A DNA stretch of 54,151 nucleotides from Flammula alnicola (Eukaryota; Basidiomycota; Agaricomycetes; Agaricales; Strophariaceae), in the NCBI GenBank assembly GCA_015499995.1, contig JADNRV010000326.1, forward strand, positions 1 to 54,151. The letters run 5' to 3'. Below, one piece after another: positions 1 to 10,569 of this stretch (the stretch's first letter is position 1; the number at the start of each line of letters is the position of its first letter). Both the position numbers and the translations under genes were made by a program. The notes under the pieces are model-generated. The model searched no databases, had not been told where the DNA came from, and saw only the letters and a program-made list of their open reading frames with translations.

Positions 1-176
1 CTCTTGCTCAATTCGAGGGTCCGGAAGATGTGCGTTTGACAGAACTGCGTGAACGCCCGATCAGCAAGGGATAGATTGTAGAGGTTTTTGTCACGTTGAA
101 ATGGGAGTTCTGCAACGTGTTCGACGATGTAAGCAATCAGATCGTCTGAGAGGAGAGCAAGCGGTGGATTCAACAT
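1..176 (-). CDS. F-box protein, 5' part only (copy 0, cut by window edge)
   Basis: Start codon is at 174-176 on the minus strand. The first 58 or so residues are visible before the window ends, and they match the N-termini of the five other copies in this window: MLNPP, then a SDDLIAYIVEH F-box-like helix, then NLSLADRAF and FCQTHIFRTL. F-box domains bind Skp1 and recruit substrates to SCF ubiquitin ligases. The variable C-terminal part that would choose the substrate lies outside the window. This copy heads the left arm of the inverted duplication, and its 5' flank is the HisRS-type flank also found before copies 1 and 2. No break is seen in the visible part, but whether the gene is intact cannot be judged. 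Confidence 0.8.
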   Translation of the reverse strand, partial: MLNPPLALLSDDLIAYIVEHVAELPFQRDKNLYNLSLADRAFTQFCQTHIFRTLELSK

Positions 177-605
177 GATTGCGAAGAGAAAGACATCCAG
201 CAAGTATTTAGATGAAAAGTGTTGTGGGTGTCGAACTCCGTGCAGGCCGGTTATTCCTTTATAGGGACCATCCATCCATCTATCCGATGGTGAACGTTGG
301 AACCGTGAACCGCGAGTTGGCTGCCAAGATCACGGTGGAGTTCCCGCCAACGCTAGTAAGGATTTATTCCGATAAGTTACGGAATTGAACACCATTGATG
401 CCGCTTACGTGGATGGCTCCAGTGCTACGTTCTATCAGCACACGCCTGCACACGCGTCCACAGTTGTTATCAATCCACGATGCCATATTTGGTGCTGTGG
501 GATTCAATCGCACACACAGCACCCATCAAATCGATTATCGTAAGGTCTGTTTTCAAGTTTCGAGACTAAGTATGTGTAGCGAAGGTCCAATAAACGAATA
601 ATTGA
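177..605 (-). repeat. HisRS-type 5' flank of F-box copy 0
   Basis: Read on the minus strand this stretch is clearly similar to 24350-24653 and, split by the KDZ insertion, to 27270-27350 plus 34778-35156. Landmarks are CTCAATTATTCGTTTATTGG, then ACTTAGTCTCGA, then an ATCGATTTGATGGGTGCTG block, a GATAACAACTGTGG block, and TTTTCATCT just before the coding region. It probably holds the F-box promoter and 5' leader. No open frame in it is conserved between copies. From 606 to 930 I see nothing recognisable. Confidence 0.7.
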
Positions 606-930
606 GGATATCACGGATAAAAACTTCAAGGAAAGTTTATCAGCGCGAGGAGGTGTAAAGCAACAAGTCAGAAACAAAAGTGTCATTAAGTTCATTGATA
701 ATGAGCAGCGGATTCCTTCTGCATAGAGACGCCAGTATCCAGGCACAGCGAAGGTAATTACCCGCCAAACTTGCAAAAGAATTAGAGGTATCGTCATATG
801 AAGACGAAGAGAACTACATACGTTATACAGAAAATAGGAAAGAAAGTTGATCTGCAAAAGTAAGTTATATCGCAGGCCCAAGAAAAAGAATTCGGGATTC
901 GACGGTCAGCGCCGAAGCCATTCATCGCCT

Positions 931-2752
931 TCATTCACCGGTCACAAGACGAACCTTGATCCCCGCCGCGCGCAACTCGCTAACCAGCCCCACGCGTTCC
1001 TTCAACAGCCCGTCCCCGCACTCAGCACAAACACCGTAGGCTCCTTCGTCCGTCCGCCCGCCCCGTTGACCCAGCGCGAACACGCGGTCCATGGCAATAT
1101 ACACGCCGACACACGGTATTCCACCCCCAGGGCCCATCGCCTTCCTGCCCTCCTCCGACGCGGGTCGGCGCCCGCGAGGAAAGCCTCGACGAGGCCGTCG
1201 TCATTGTCGGGCGTGGTAGATTTTCTCTCTCTTTGTTGGCTCTGTCTGTGGGTGCGGGTGTAGTTGGGGCATCGGCACCTTTGAACCCCGGCGGGGTGCT
1301 CGCCTCGACGATGGCCTCGTAGATTATGCCCGTGTAGTAGTCCAACCCCCGCACGAGGGAGAGGTCGAATGAGATCTAGCCGTGTATAGCACAGGGATCA
1401 GCATACTTATCATCTTCATCACAGACAGACAGACCTTGTCAACGATGTTGTACGCCTGGAGAAGTGTGAACAGGATTGCCATGTCGCTGAGTCCCTGCTT
1501 CGCGCTCTTGTTCGTCGTCAGCGTTGTGTCAGTGTCGAGCTGCGCGAGCAGCTCCGGCCCGCCTTAATGAGTGAGGATGTCAGAAACATGGGTCCAACAA
1601 ATGACAAGATACGTACCTTTGTGCTCGACGTACTCGCCAATCTTATCAGCGATAGCTAGCCCTTTTTCGTCCGTCGTTTCCTTCTTTACTTCTGACCATG
1701 GTAGCTACAGTGAAAATGAGTCGCATTGGGAATAAGGGGCGCAGAATACAAACACCTTACCTCGTCCATTTTGTCCACCACCGAGGAGATGCCACGAATT
1801 TTCTCGCTTGGGACATTGCATACTTCGAAGATTGCGTCCAGGATTTTGCGGTGGTTGAGCTGCACAAAAAAATTAGATGAGTGGGCTGTAGGAGAAGAAC
1901 AGAGAAAACAAACCTTGATCGTGAATTCGCCGACGTCGAGCTCAGAGAGGATAGTACAGAGCAAGCTGAGAAGCTCCGTGTCGGGGATCATAGGATCCCA
2001 CGTCCCAGAGATATCAAAGACCTAGAAATTCATCAACTTGCAGTTCCACCCCACCAAGACAAAGTTGACAGCTCACAGCCTGCATAAACTCCCTCATCCG
2101 CCCCTTGATCATCACCGGCTGGTCCCCGCCTATACACCTTGCCGATCTGCCACAGCTTGCTCTGCGTCACCGTGTCGTCGTTCATCGCCAGGTAGCGCGC
2201 AAGCGGGACGGTGTGGTCGTACCTGAGCGCGAGCTGCTCGCCGCCCTGGTCCATGAGGTCAAAGATCAGCTTCGCGTCCTCGCCGTACTTGTCCGTCAGG
2301 ACGTCCTTGCGCTCGAATACGGGCGTGTCGAGGCAGGCACCGCCGAAGGTCGTGAAGCACTCTCAGACGATACACTCGATGTGGGCGCGGCAGAACATCT
2401 CAGCGGGGCGGTAGCCCCGCGTACCCTGTGTGCAGGTCACAAGTCGTTAGTATCTTGTATCCGAGACTATAGAAAGGCGAACCTTGGCAGTTTTCAATAA
2501 GACCGTTCCTTTTTCTTCTGCGGTGCACCCACTTTGGCATCTGCCCCTGCAGCAATACCGTCTTTCTTCTTCTTCTTGTCCTTCCCTGCCGTGCTCGCCA
2601 GGCGACCAGAGCCAGAGCCTTCTTCAGCTCAGGCAGAGTCTTTCTCGACTCGTCCAGCGGTGCACCTGAGAGTCGGAGCTCGTTGCACCGCGCCGTCTCA
2701 GCGGTGAGTTGCGCCTCGAGGTCGACGATGTCCGCGCGGGGGTGGATGCCAT
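931..2752 (-). pseudogene. Histidyl-tRNA synthetase pseudogene, copy A
   Basis: Conserved cytosolic HisRS blocks lie in order on the minus strand. An N-terminal WHEP-like helix starts at ATG 2752. Then come [31 protein letters not shown] (class II motif 2 region, about 2250-2130), [10 protein letters not shown] (about 1985), [14 protein letters not shown] (about 1855-1800), VRGLDYYTGIIYEA (about 1350-1310), and GGIPCVGVYIAMDRVFAL with the start of the anticodon-binding domain (about 1130-950). The blocks sit in different frames. The WHEP segment has a small insertion that shifts it out of frame, and the tail after the GLDYYTG block is also shifted. HisRS charges tRNA-His, and this copy cannot do so. 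It is the longest of three HisRS fragments here. B and C both stop at the DKIGEYV block, so A may best represent the ancestral insert. Confidence 0.9.
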
Positions 2753-3249
2753 GGTGCGTGCGATCGATAGCGACGATGTTGATGGTGTAGGCCTAGGAGA
2801 GGTCACTTGTGTCGTTGGTTGGGTGTGGATTGGATAGGAGGGAGATCAAGGATATTTTGACACGCGAGTGTGACTCGACCTATGTACTGTGCGTCTGGTA
2901 ACGAATAGTCTCCCGTAGTCAGACAATTAAATTCGTGACTTTTGTTGTTTATGATAGAGTTACTCGCATATAGGTAACGAAGATGAACTGATGGTTGTAC
3001 AGTAACATAGAGACCTGAGCGCTGAGCAGTGAGAATCATGATTCCCGTCGATGCATTGGTTGGTCGGAAAAGGAATGGTGCAATGCTCACGTGCTACGCT
3101 AATCAAGTTACGGTTTCTCCTGACATCGCCTGCACTTCCATCGACAATCTCTGACTGTGGTTAACGGCACGGGCAGAGCGACAGACCGGCGGCAAGTAAG
3201 TAGCCCATTCCGTTGACAGCGACAGACGACAAGTCACTCACCTTTCTCA
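2753..3249. other. HisRS 5' leader and spacer, no gene
   Basis: On the minus strand about 2753-2910 matches the region upstream of HisRS copy B (CGCGTGTCAAAATATCCTTGAT is a landmark in both, about 2850-2870 here). 3095-3240 matches 22940-23165. It is therefore part of the inverted duplication. The right-arm copy carries about 70 extra bases near 23060-23140 that are missing here. No coding frame is supported. Confidence 0.6.
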
Positions 3250-4612
3250 CAGCCTTCACCCCCCTCCCATAAACCCGTCCCGTCCTTCCAGCCATCGAGA
3301 GCAGTGTCGTTGGAGTAAGCTGTACTCGGGTCTCAGACTTCGCTCATGGTACCTGCTCATTTCGACATGAATACGCGATCTACGGTCTTTTGGATGGATG
3401 ACCACGTACCCGCACAGCATATCCCCGCACGTCCGTTCGCGACCGACTCCATCAGCACGACCGCATTTCGGCAGTTGCAGCCCCAAAACGCAGGCAGCCC
3501 TCGCGCATTCGAAGGAGGGTGGCGGCTGTAGAGACGATGGGTGAGGGGCCAAAGACTATGCGCACGACGATGTAAGCTTCCCGAACACGGATCACGATAG
3601 GTAGTACACAACACTTACCTTTCTCCGCATTTTCAGCCTCCAAAACCTTTCGTAGCTCCTTGCGCAGCCTATTCCTCAATCACGACACCACTCCTTCAAG
3701 CATTAGGCATGCATGCGGCTGTGCGCGAGGGCCTGGGTACAGCAGGCTCTCAGGGTGGGCGAAGACGGATGGGCTGGTAATGGTCAGTGCTATCTCTCAG
3801 CTCGAAAACAAGCATGACTTACATTCTCCACCCAGCCCTGCGGAACACATACGAGTCAGCAAATCCAATCGCGAGCCAAGATCTGGCAGCGCTTACCAAC
3901 GTAGACGACGCACGCCATCGTCTGTAGGCTTGCGAACTCGGCGGTCGGATGGATGCGGGGCTCGCTGGGATGCAGAGGGCAGCAGGTACGTGTCAGCTTC
4001 ATCACGAAAGCGGGATCTGCGGGTACTGACATGGCTTGTAGTGTAGTTGTAGCCTCCTCGTCAAGCTCCGTACCGCACACACCCCCCGCTGACACAGCTG
4101 CGCAACCATGGAGAACAGCACGGCAGTATAGGCCCAAGCAACCTCGGGGTCGTATGCTGTCTTCTCGCCGCTGCACTACGCGGGTGGTGGTGATGCTGTC
4201 GTGGATGGCATGCTCGTCTTGTTACGAGCAGATGGGAAGGGATCGAGGAACGTCCGTTCGAGGGCTGTATAATGCTATGGACAGGTGCGTTTTGGCGAAT
4301 ACTTACGTGCACGAGATATTGATGGGCCCATGTTTTCTAAACGGGAAGATGTCAGCGCCGGTTTAGCGCTGAAAATGGCCAGATATACCTTACACGTCGT
4401 GGATCGCATGCGCTACCACACTGGGCCATGCCAACCGCCGTCGGAGCAGCAGGAGAGGAATGGATGGCTTACGGTCGGGTTAGAGAGTCTATATCATTGA
4501 GGTTGCTGAACGCGACAAAGAGGAACGTTAGGACCGATGACAAGGTGAGTATTAGTATTACTTACTCATTTGATAGCGTTGCTGACCATGATAAGGTGTT
4601 CTAGATGTGGCA
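3250..4612 (-). pseudogene. Unidentified multi-exon gene, left-arm copy
   Basis: I do not recognise this gene. On the minus strand it has several good introns (for example acceptor CATCTAG before about 4600, donor GTAAGT near 4570, donor GTAAGT with branch point CTGAC and acceptor TTCCGCAG near 3900-3860). These join short exons such as one reading NDNLNDIDSL, one reading YDPEVAWAYTAVLFSMVAQL (about 4160-4100), and one reading ELDEEATTTLQA joined to EPRIHPTAEFASLQTMACVV (about 4060-3900). I could not connect all exons in one frame, and the join after MVAQLCQ fails. The right-arm copy (21560-22945) differs by small insertions that break other exons, so at least one copy is a pseudogene. No promoter comparable to that of the right-arm copy precedes it. 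Confidence 0.5.
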
Positions 4613-5070
4613 TTGTCAGCGTCAAGCAGGCGGGCAACCGACATCAAGGCTTACGCACTGAGGGGACAATTGGGTTGGTGAGATGGCCAGTCCGACGGCA
4701 AATGTTCATTGTATACCAGGCTGCTAATGAAAGTGAGCGCTTGCGTTTTCCATCTATTCTCTCTATTCTCACAGTTGAGTCCAATAACAGCTCTTCTGAC
4801 TCCTCGAATACACAGTTTTCTCAGTAGCTTACAGGTTTGTAATATGTCTTCGCAGTTCGCAATCAATTTACTAATGTTTACTGGAAAATTGGAAAATTGG
4901 AATGTTTTGCTGATGCAACAACCCGAGTAAAAAGGAAACCTCCGTGCTTCGCACGGGTCACTGGCTGGTATCAATAAAGTAATAATACTATAACATGCTT
5001 AATGAAGAAAAAGAATCTATGACAGAAAAATGAGACGAGGAAGGATATACATAAACCGCGACCACAGTAT
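4613..5070. other. Intergenic spacer
   Basis: AT-rich DNA between the unidentified gene and the Crinkler 3' end. Similarity to the right arm is visible near both edges only: GACGCTGACAATG on the minus strand at about 4610, and TATTATTACTTTATTGATA-like sequence near 4980. The right arm has extra promoter-bearing DNA at the matching position. No gene seen. Confidence 0.5.
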
Positions 5071-7187
5071 TTAGTTCGTTGACACAGCCGAAGGCGCTCC
5101 GAGTCCGAGTCTTTGATCCACCGGGTACGTGTTTTTGGTCTGTTTGTACGTCAAAGTTTATGAACACAAAAGGTCGAGATGGTAGTAATCACTATGTACT
5201 CACCTTTTTCAAAATATCCTGAAGCCGCTCCTCTTCATCGTCAGTAAACTTGCCAAGTGGCAGCTCACATACATAAATGGGTGTCTTTTTCCAGTTCCCC
5301 TCGAGCTTCTGGCGATCCCGGGCTGATTCCGCGTTGCATCGTTCTGAGCCAACCATAACCAGGCGCCATTCGACACCTCTCTTGTGATTCATGTCAGCCA
5401 AAACCTGAGCAAGGCCAGCTGCCGCAGAACGATGAAGGGCGCTTATCGTGAACTGTAGGGCCCAAACAATGTTGCCAACCCGAATAACAGCATCGACACC
5501 CTCGAAGTTGGGTTCTCGAGGTCTCCAGTAGAAATTGTGGGGCGGCTGGATGGTTTTCAGCTTGGAGCCTGTTATCATCTTGGCCGGGGTAGGAATGGGG
5601 TACGGGTTTGGGTCATTGCGGAGATATGCTTGAATTGGGACATGATTCGGGTTAGAGAAGTAGACGTGGGCGTAACTCTCAAACAGCCATCCTGCGGCAC
5701 TGCAAAGAGAGGGATGACCGCGGAGCATATTGAAGAAAGTATGTTGTAGGGCTGCCGCCTGGCGGGACATAGCTATGCCAAGCGAGCTGGAGAGAAATGG
5801 TGTCGGGATGTACAGAGTAGGCAGTCCATTTGAAATATCTGGCCTGACAGTGAATATCTTCGAGGAAATGTCAGAACTGAAATCCAGACAATCGAGATCC
5901 AAAAAAACTGTCGAGAATTGGCTTGCAAGCTTGACGGCCCCGGCCCGGATATTGCGAACATGGGTGGCCTCCAGCCTTGGTGTTATGAGAATGTCGATGA
6001 TGATCTTGGGGCTCGGCCCGAATCTCTCAAAGAGGGCCAACCCGCGCTGAACATTGAGGTGGCAGATAGTGCTGGTACGAATGTGTTAGTATAATAACGG
6101 TGTAGATGATACCACATACAGCAATATCCGAAACTCCTCCTCCAACCATACATCCATGATGTACGTGTTAGCACTAAGGTTTTTTACCCAATCCTTCCAA
6201 CGATAAGAAGCCGGCGAGCTCGTGTGTATGACGTGGGCATCTGGACAGTGGAAGGCGCCACAAAGCCCATCGGCTTGGCCTGATGAATCAGAAAGTGCCC
6301 AGGCACCTCTTGGAACATGATCACATTCTGACGAATGTAAACTGACCCCATGCTCGCCGAAGAGGGCAAATTGGCCGGAGTTGATCTGTAGAGCGACAAA
6401 TTCCTTTTTCTCGAGTCGACGGGCCAAAACATAAAACAAGAATAGAGTTTTTCCTGTTGAGTTAGATCAGGCAATGTTCATGGGGTCATGCATTCCACGC
6501 ACCGATTCCTGGTTGACCTGTGACTAGGGTTGCAGATCTCCGGTGTCCCGATGGTGGTTGACGGAGCGTATCCGCGAGAATGGTCTTATAGGCTAGAATA
6601 TACTCCTCACGAATGAGGAGAATGTTGTCAGGGCGAACATTTAGTTTGAAGTGGAAGAACGTGAGGTCAATGTAAGAGTAGCTCTTTCCGGCTGTGCTGA
6701 CGACGGTCACTCTATCTTGACCCCACAAATATATGTGGAGGCGTTGAAGATCTCTAATGTATAGAGACGTGAGGTGCAGATCTGACTCGATTATAAGAGC
6801 ATTTAGCATTGAAGCACAGATACAGGTGCCACACTCACTATGGTCACGTATCTCAACAAGGATGTGGATGGTTGTACGGGCTAAACCAGTCGCAAAATGC
6901 TCAGAAATCTCAGACATGGGAGGTAGGGGATGGAGTTTAGTATCGGTGCCATCAAATTGAATAGTGTCCAAAGTTTCCTGTAAATTGTCGTCGACAGGAA
7001 TGGAACACCTCCAGGGGACGAGATCGCATACATCGACGTTATGGAGGCGACGGGGATACAGGCTTTTGATCATTTCCTTGAGACGCATGACAGTCGCGTC
7101 GTCTTCGATTGTGACCGTGGCTAGATGTCGATTGGGCATATCATCGGGCCAGATAAGGCACATTAGACTCAACTTCGTGGCAGACAT
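5071..7187 (-). CDS. Crinkler-type protein (ubiquitin-like header, P-loop NTPase, REase-like nuclease), copy 1
   Basis: Five exons on the minus strand: 7187-6839, 6781-6503, 6453-6120, 6071-5204, 5139-5071. All introns are GT-AG, 48-64 nt, and the 1899-nt coding sequence stays open (632 residues). Residues 1-116 look like the Crinkler header, a ubiquitin-like fold: short strands ending in TIHILVE, with LVPWRCSIP in the middle. A Walker A motif GQPGIGKT ends at T212 and is split by intron 2, as in copy 2. The C-terminal third has GVDAVIR followed by WALQFT, the D...QxT arrangement of restriction-endonuclease-like domains in fungal and oomycete Crinkler/RHS-type proteins. These proteins are proposed NTP-dependent nucleases acting in nuclei of host or competitor cells. 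That role is family inference, not shown here. The start was chosen because the leader before the ATG matches copy 2. It is 11 residues shorter than copy 2, mainly from lacking two 18-bp repeats. Confidence 0.85.
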
Positions 7188-7839
7188 TGCAGGATGCGAA
7201 TGAGGACGGCTAACAGTGGCACAAGGGATGATATCCAAATAAGGAAAAAGAATTCCGAATAAGGAAATAAAGATGCAGTTGTCGCGTCTGAGTTGACTCT
7301 ACAGAATAACTAAGAATTAAAGAGTCTTTTTATACGTACTAGGTAGAGTCTGTGGCTAACATAAATATAAATATAAACTAGAAAATTTTGAGAAATGTCT
7401 AGGAAGAGTGAGGCTGAGGCTGACGGAAGGCTTGACGGAAGGCTGACAAGCCAGGCGAGCCTCGAGGCTGACAGCCCGTAATTCCATGGATGTGTACGTA
7501 CCTAGGTAACTCACTGTTTTCAGACCAATCCGAGGAAGATGCTCACCCAGCTCGTCATCGAGGCAAGCGAGAAGCAAGAAAGGCTGGTTATTACATAGAC
7601 AAGGGGTATGTCTGTTTATATAGCCTACATACAAGGTATAATTATCCTAAGGTTAAATGTTTGCTGGCTGAATGCCGTTACAATCGACACGGTGGCAACA
7701 CCGGAGCGGTACTCGATAAAGCCTCGAAGATATAGGTAGCCAGAGTCGTGGGTGCTTCTTGTGGTATCTATGGATTCGCCAGGGTGGGTTAAAGTTGGAA
7801 CGTGGTAAGAGGCCTCGAGATACATTGGGTGGTAAATCA
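7188..7839. other. Crinkler 1 upstream region, no further gene
   Basis: The first 40 or so bases upstream of the ATG resemble the leader of Crinkler copy 2 (CACTGTTAGCC). Similarity then fades, marking the inner edge of the inverted duplication. Short repeats of the type GACGGAAGGCT occur near 7420-7445. About 7640-7839 may hold the last exon of the neighbouring hydrolase pseudogene, but I cannot define it. Confidence 0.5.
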
Positions 7840-9045
7840 AAGACGCACCAGATGCCCAACGTTCTTCTGTATTGTCACAGAAGCGAACCAGCGTCCTGAT
7901 TTCGGATCTGCTAGGGCTTGGTGCATGTGTGAGGGGCTGTTAAGGATGGGTAAATATACGTAGGCAAGGGAGAGACGAAGGAATACATACATCATGTCGG
8001 GAATTTCACCCAGGATGAGGTGGACTGGGATACGATGACAGACTTTGTTGAGGATCTCGACTGGTTTCGTTGGGCCTTCTTCGTCCAGGTACATGGCCTG
8101 TAGCTGATAAGCTCGCGAATGATAGACACTATGATGGTATTACTGACGACTTCTTGCTCTGGACTACACGACAGGCCAAAGCCACCGGCCTCTGGCTTCC
8201 AATGGAGCGCATGGTGCTGCAAAGTAAAGTAAGCAAGAGGGATCCACTCAGGAAATGGAAATGGCGGACGACGCACCAAGAAGCGATCCAAGACTCGAGG
8301 GTCCCATTTTGCGCCCCGTCTTCGAAGGTCGTTGTAGTCCTGGTTTGCTTCTTCTAAGGTGGGCCATAATTTTGTGCGTTTCTTCGCCCTGCCCACTAGT
8401 TTGTCGCGGAGAGCTCTAATGTGGTGTCGCCCGACTGCGCTAAGCATCGGCTCCACGATGACGAGTGTCGAGAATGTGAATACCGGTTGTATTTGTTGCA
8501 GCATCAGGCTTAAAATGCACGTCAGCTGAAAACATTCGATGAGAAAGTAAAGGAACGCACATCGCATTCCCCCCTAATGAATGCCCTATCCCGACCAGAT
8601 TCCTATTCCTGAAATCCACGTGAGCACCATGGTTTAAGCCAGCTGAGAGAAAACGGTGTACGGCCTGTGCATATCTCTCACAAGAGACTGGAGTATGTAA
8701 AAGATCAAGAAGAAAAGAGGTGCGGAAACAAACACAGACAATTTTGAAAACCGGGGTCTGTCAGGGTTCGGTGGTTTCTCTGGCCCGACTCTCCGTGGTT
8801 GGGGCAGTCGATCGCCTAGGCCTCACGGATCACAGTTGTGCTTCCGGGCTGCGATGCGAGGGAAAGAGGTCCTTGAGCGCAGGCTCCCACGTCTCCTTGT
8901 GGAAGCTCGTCGAGTGCAGGACTATCAACGTCTGTGCGGAGGGGTTCGTGACATTCTTCTCGAACTCTGGCACCCAGTACCGCTTTGCCACTATGAAGAG
9001 GGGGCAGTCGGACGTTGGGGGTAGGATATGGGACTCTATGAGCAT
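7840..9045 (-). pseudogene. Alpha/beta-hydrolase pseudogene
   Basis: Minus-strand blocks of an AB-hydrolase_1 family protein, in order. Start MLIESHILPP (ATG at 9045). Then LIVLHSTSFHKETWEP (oxyanion-hole strand). Then CPNHGESGQRN (about 8800). Then the nucleophile elbow GHSLGG (8569-8586). Then LVIVEPMLS (acid-strand region, about 8465-8440), then RIPVHLILGEIPDM and FASVTIQKNVGHLV, with the expected catalytic His near 7860. Several introns are plausible, such as donor GTGCGT with acceptor TTTGCAG at about 8270-8230. Two breaks are visible: a 1-nt shift near 8865 after KDLF, and an in-frame TAG (8816-8818) where the family usually has Trp before CPNHGES. The elbow and the His motif persist, so decay is recent or the two breaks are assembly errors. 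Substrate unknown. Confidence 0.75.
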
Positions 9046-9459
9046 GGTTGGTGAAGTCCAAAAGCAACTTGTGCGCCAGGCCTTAGGGGCCAACTGACTT
9101 TTTATATGTAGCACACCCTTTCAAGTTAACTTTATTAGAGGTTATCGAACGTTGACAGCGAGACTGTGGAAAACCTGCCAGGTGCTTTCCCCCAAGAGAT
9201 ATTCGCGGTATGGCCTATTTCGTTAAAGATACCCGTCCAAAGTTAACATCTTGTTTATGGACGATATAACCAAGACTTCAAAGACTCGGACATATTTTCC
9301 AATGTGCCCGGGGATATCACGAAACAACATGCCCTAAGTTAATCATATGACCTATTATTGCATCTTCCAAATGACAGTCACGACGGTGCATGCGTTCTTG
9401 AGACTTGTTCTCAATATTCACCACAGCTGCCCTTATATTTTTTGCCATGCCTGCTGAAA
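9046..9459. other. Flank between hydrolase and Plavaka element
   Basis: No coding frame or RNA gene supported. It lies outside the left Plavaka inverted repeat. I looked for a match to the outer right flank (16825-16900) that could be a target duplication and found nothing longer than 2 bp (AT). Confidence 0.5.
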
Positions 9460-9487
9460 CATCAGCAAGATAGCACGCGACTTGGCG
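9460..9487 (+). repeat. Plavaka left terminal inverted repeat
   Basis: 28 bp matching the reverse complement of 16797-16824 exactly. The outermost bases CAT may belong to the element or to the target. Confidence 0.85.
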
Positions 9488-9794
9488 GCGCCTGGCTGCC
9501 TTATTTGGCTTGGGGCAGCTGCCAAACAACAAAAAACTGGCCAAGCGCTGCCAATCACTCCCAAGTTCATCGCCAAGTGTTAGTCACTCTCCCCTCCATT
9601 CCTTCATTCTCGACATCCATACTTGCGTTTATACAAAAACTCGGTGGTGGGCTGCTACCCACCATTCCTTGGTAGGTTTTCTCGCTCTCCTTAGTATCAA
9701 CTTGAACTTATTTACCATTGTTTGCTTTATCAGATGCTGATGCCTGCACTGCGCAACTTATTTCCGAAGTCTCCTTCAACTTGAATGCTCAATC

Positions 9795-10306
9795 ATGTCG
9801 ACGCTGGCACTGGCACTCGGAAGCCTCACAGAGGAGATTCTGTCGGCATTAGAGGACTCAGAGGAGTCTGTTGAGAGCTCCGTAAAGGATGAACACATGC
9901 TTGAAGTGAGTACTATCTTAATTCTTTAATTCAACGTCAATTTCTTACATCTAAATCTGTAGCTACCACTCGACGAGCAATCGGCCGCTGCCCGATGAAT
10001 TTGTGGACTCGTGGCTCGATGAGTGCGGACTCCACAGGCTCAGTTGTATGCTCTCGCCGCATTAGATGGGATCACAAGAAGACACAAATCCTCCAACAGC
10101 ACCTGGGGTTGCGCGACGTCAAACATGTCCGGAAACGCGTCCTCGCGCTTTATGTGCAGCTCCAACTTGTCGGCGAAGACGTCTTGGCTGACTTTGAGCA
10201 GGATGAAGCAGTCGAGGACGGGGTTTCGCGGTGGGTGGAGGTTTCGCGGGTGAAGATGGGTGCGGTCATGGTGCAGGGTATTTGTACGCGGGTGGGTCAC
10301 CGTTAA
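9795..10306 (+). CDS. Small hypothetical frames inside Plavaka
   Basis: Low-confidence coding signal. ATG 9795 opens an acidic, Leu/Ser/Glu-rich exon of 37 codons to 9905. A GT-AG intron (9906-9962, branch-like CTAAATC) is followed by an exon that stops at 9998. A second frame starts at the overlapping ATGA (9995) and runs 103 codons to 10306, with a charged stretch reading QLQLVGEDVLADFEQDEAVED. The two frames may be parts of one frameshifted gene. No family is recognised. An overlapping minus-strand frame of similar length exists, so base composition alone could explain it. Confidence 0.3.
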
Positions 10307-10569
10307 GGTTAGGGCACGGCGCGCTGGTAGTAGAGGTGGCTGGAACACCCACGGAAAAGAGATCGCTCGAGTACGGCAAGCGAATCATCACTTGGTACAT
10401 CAGGCACCTGCAGTTTTGCACGGAGGATCGCTGCAAAGCTAGCGAGGCAGCTCGTGGCTCTTGATGCAGCTCGGGATGTCATATATCGTAGATATTTGCG
10501 TTACCTTGCCCATTCTTGTCAATAAAATCCTTAACGCAATTGCTAAAGCTTAAAGACTGACTTTTTGAA

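Noticed and set aside
504..881. 125-codon minus-strand frame next to HisRS A
   Set aside because: It is not conserved in the two other HisRS-type flanks and has no recognisable domain.
5537..6050. Plus-strand open frames antisense to Crinkler 1
   Set aside because: They lie wholly on the oppos​ite strand of a well-supported exon, have no family motif, and the matching frames in Crinkler 2 differ in content.
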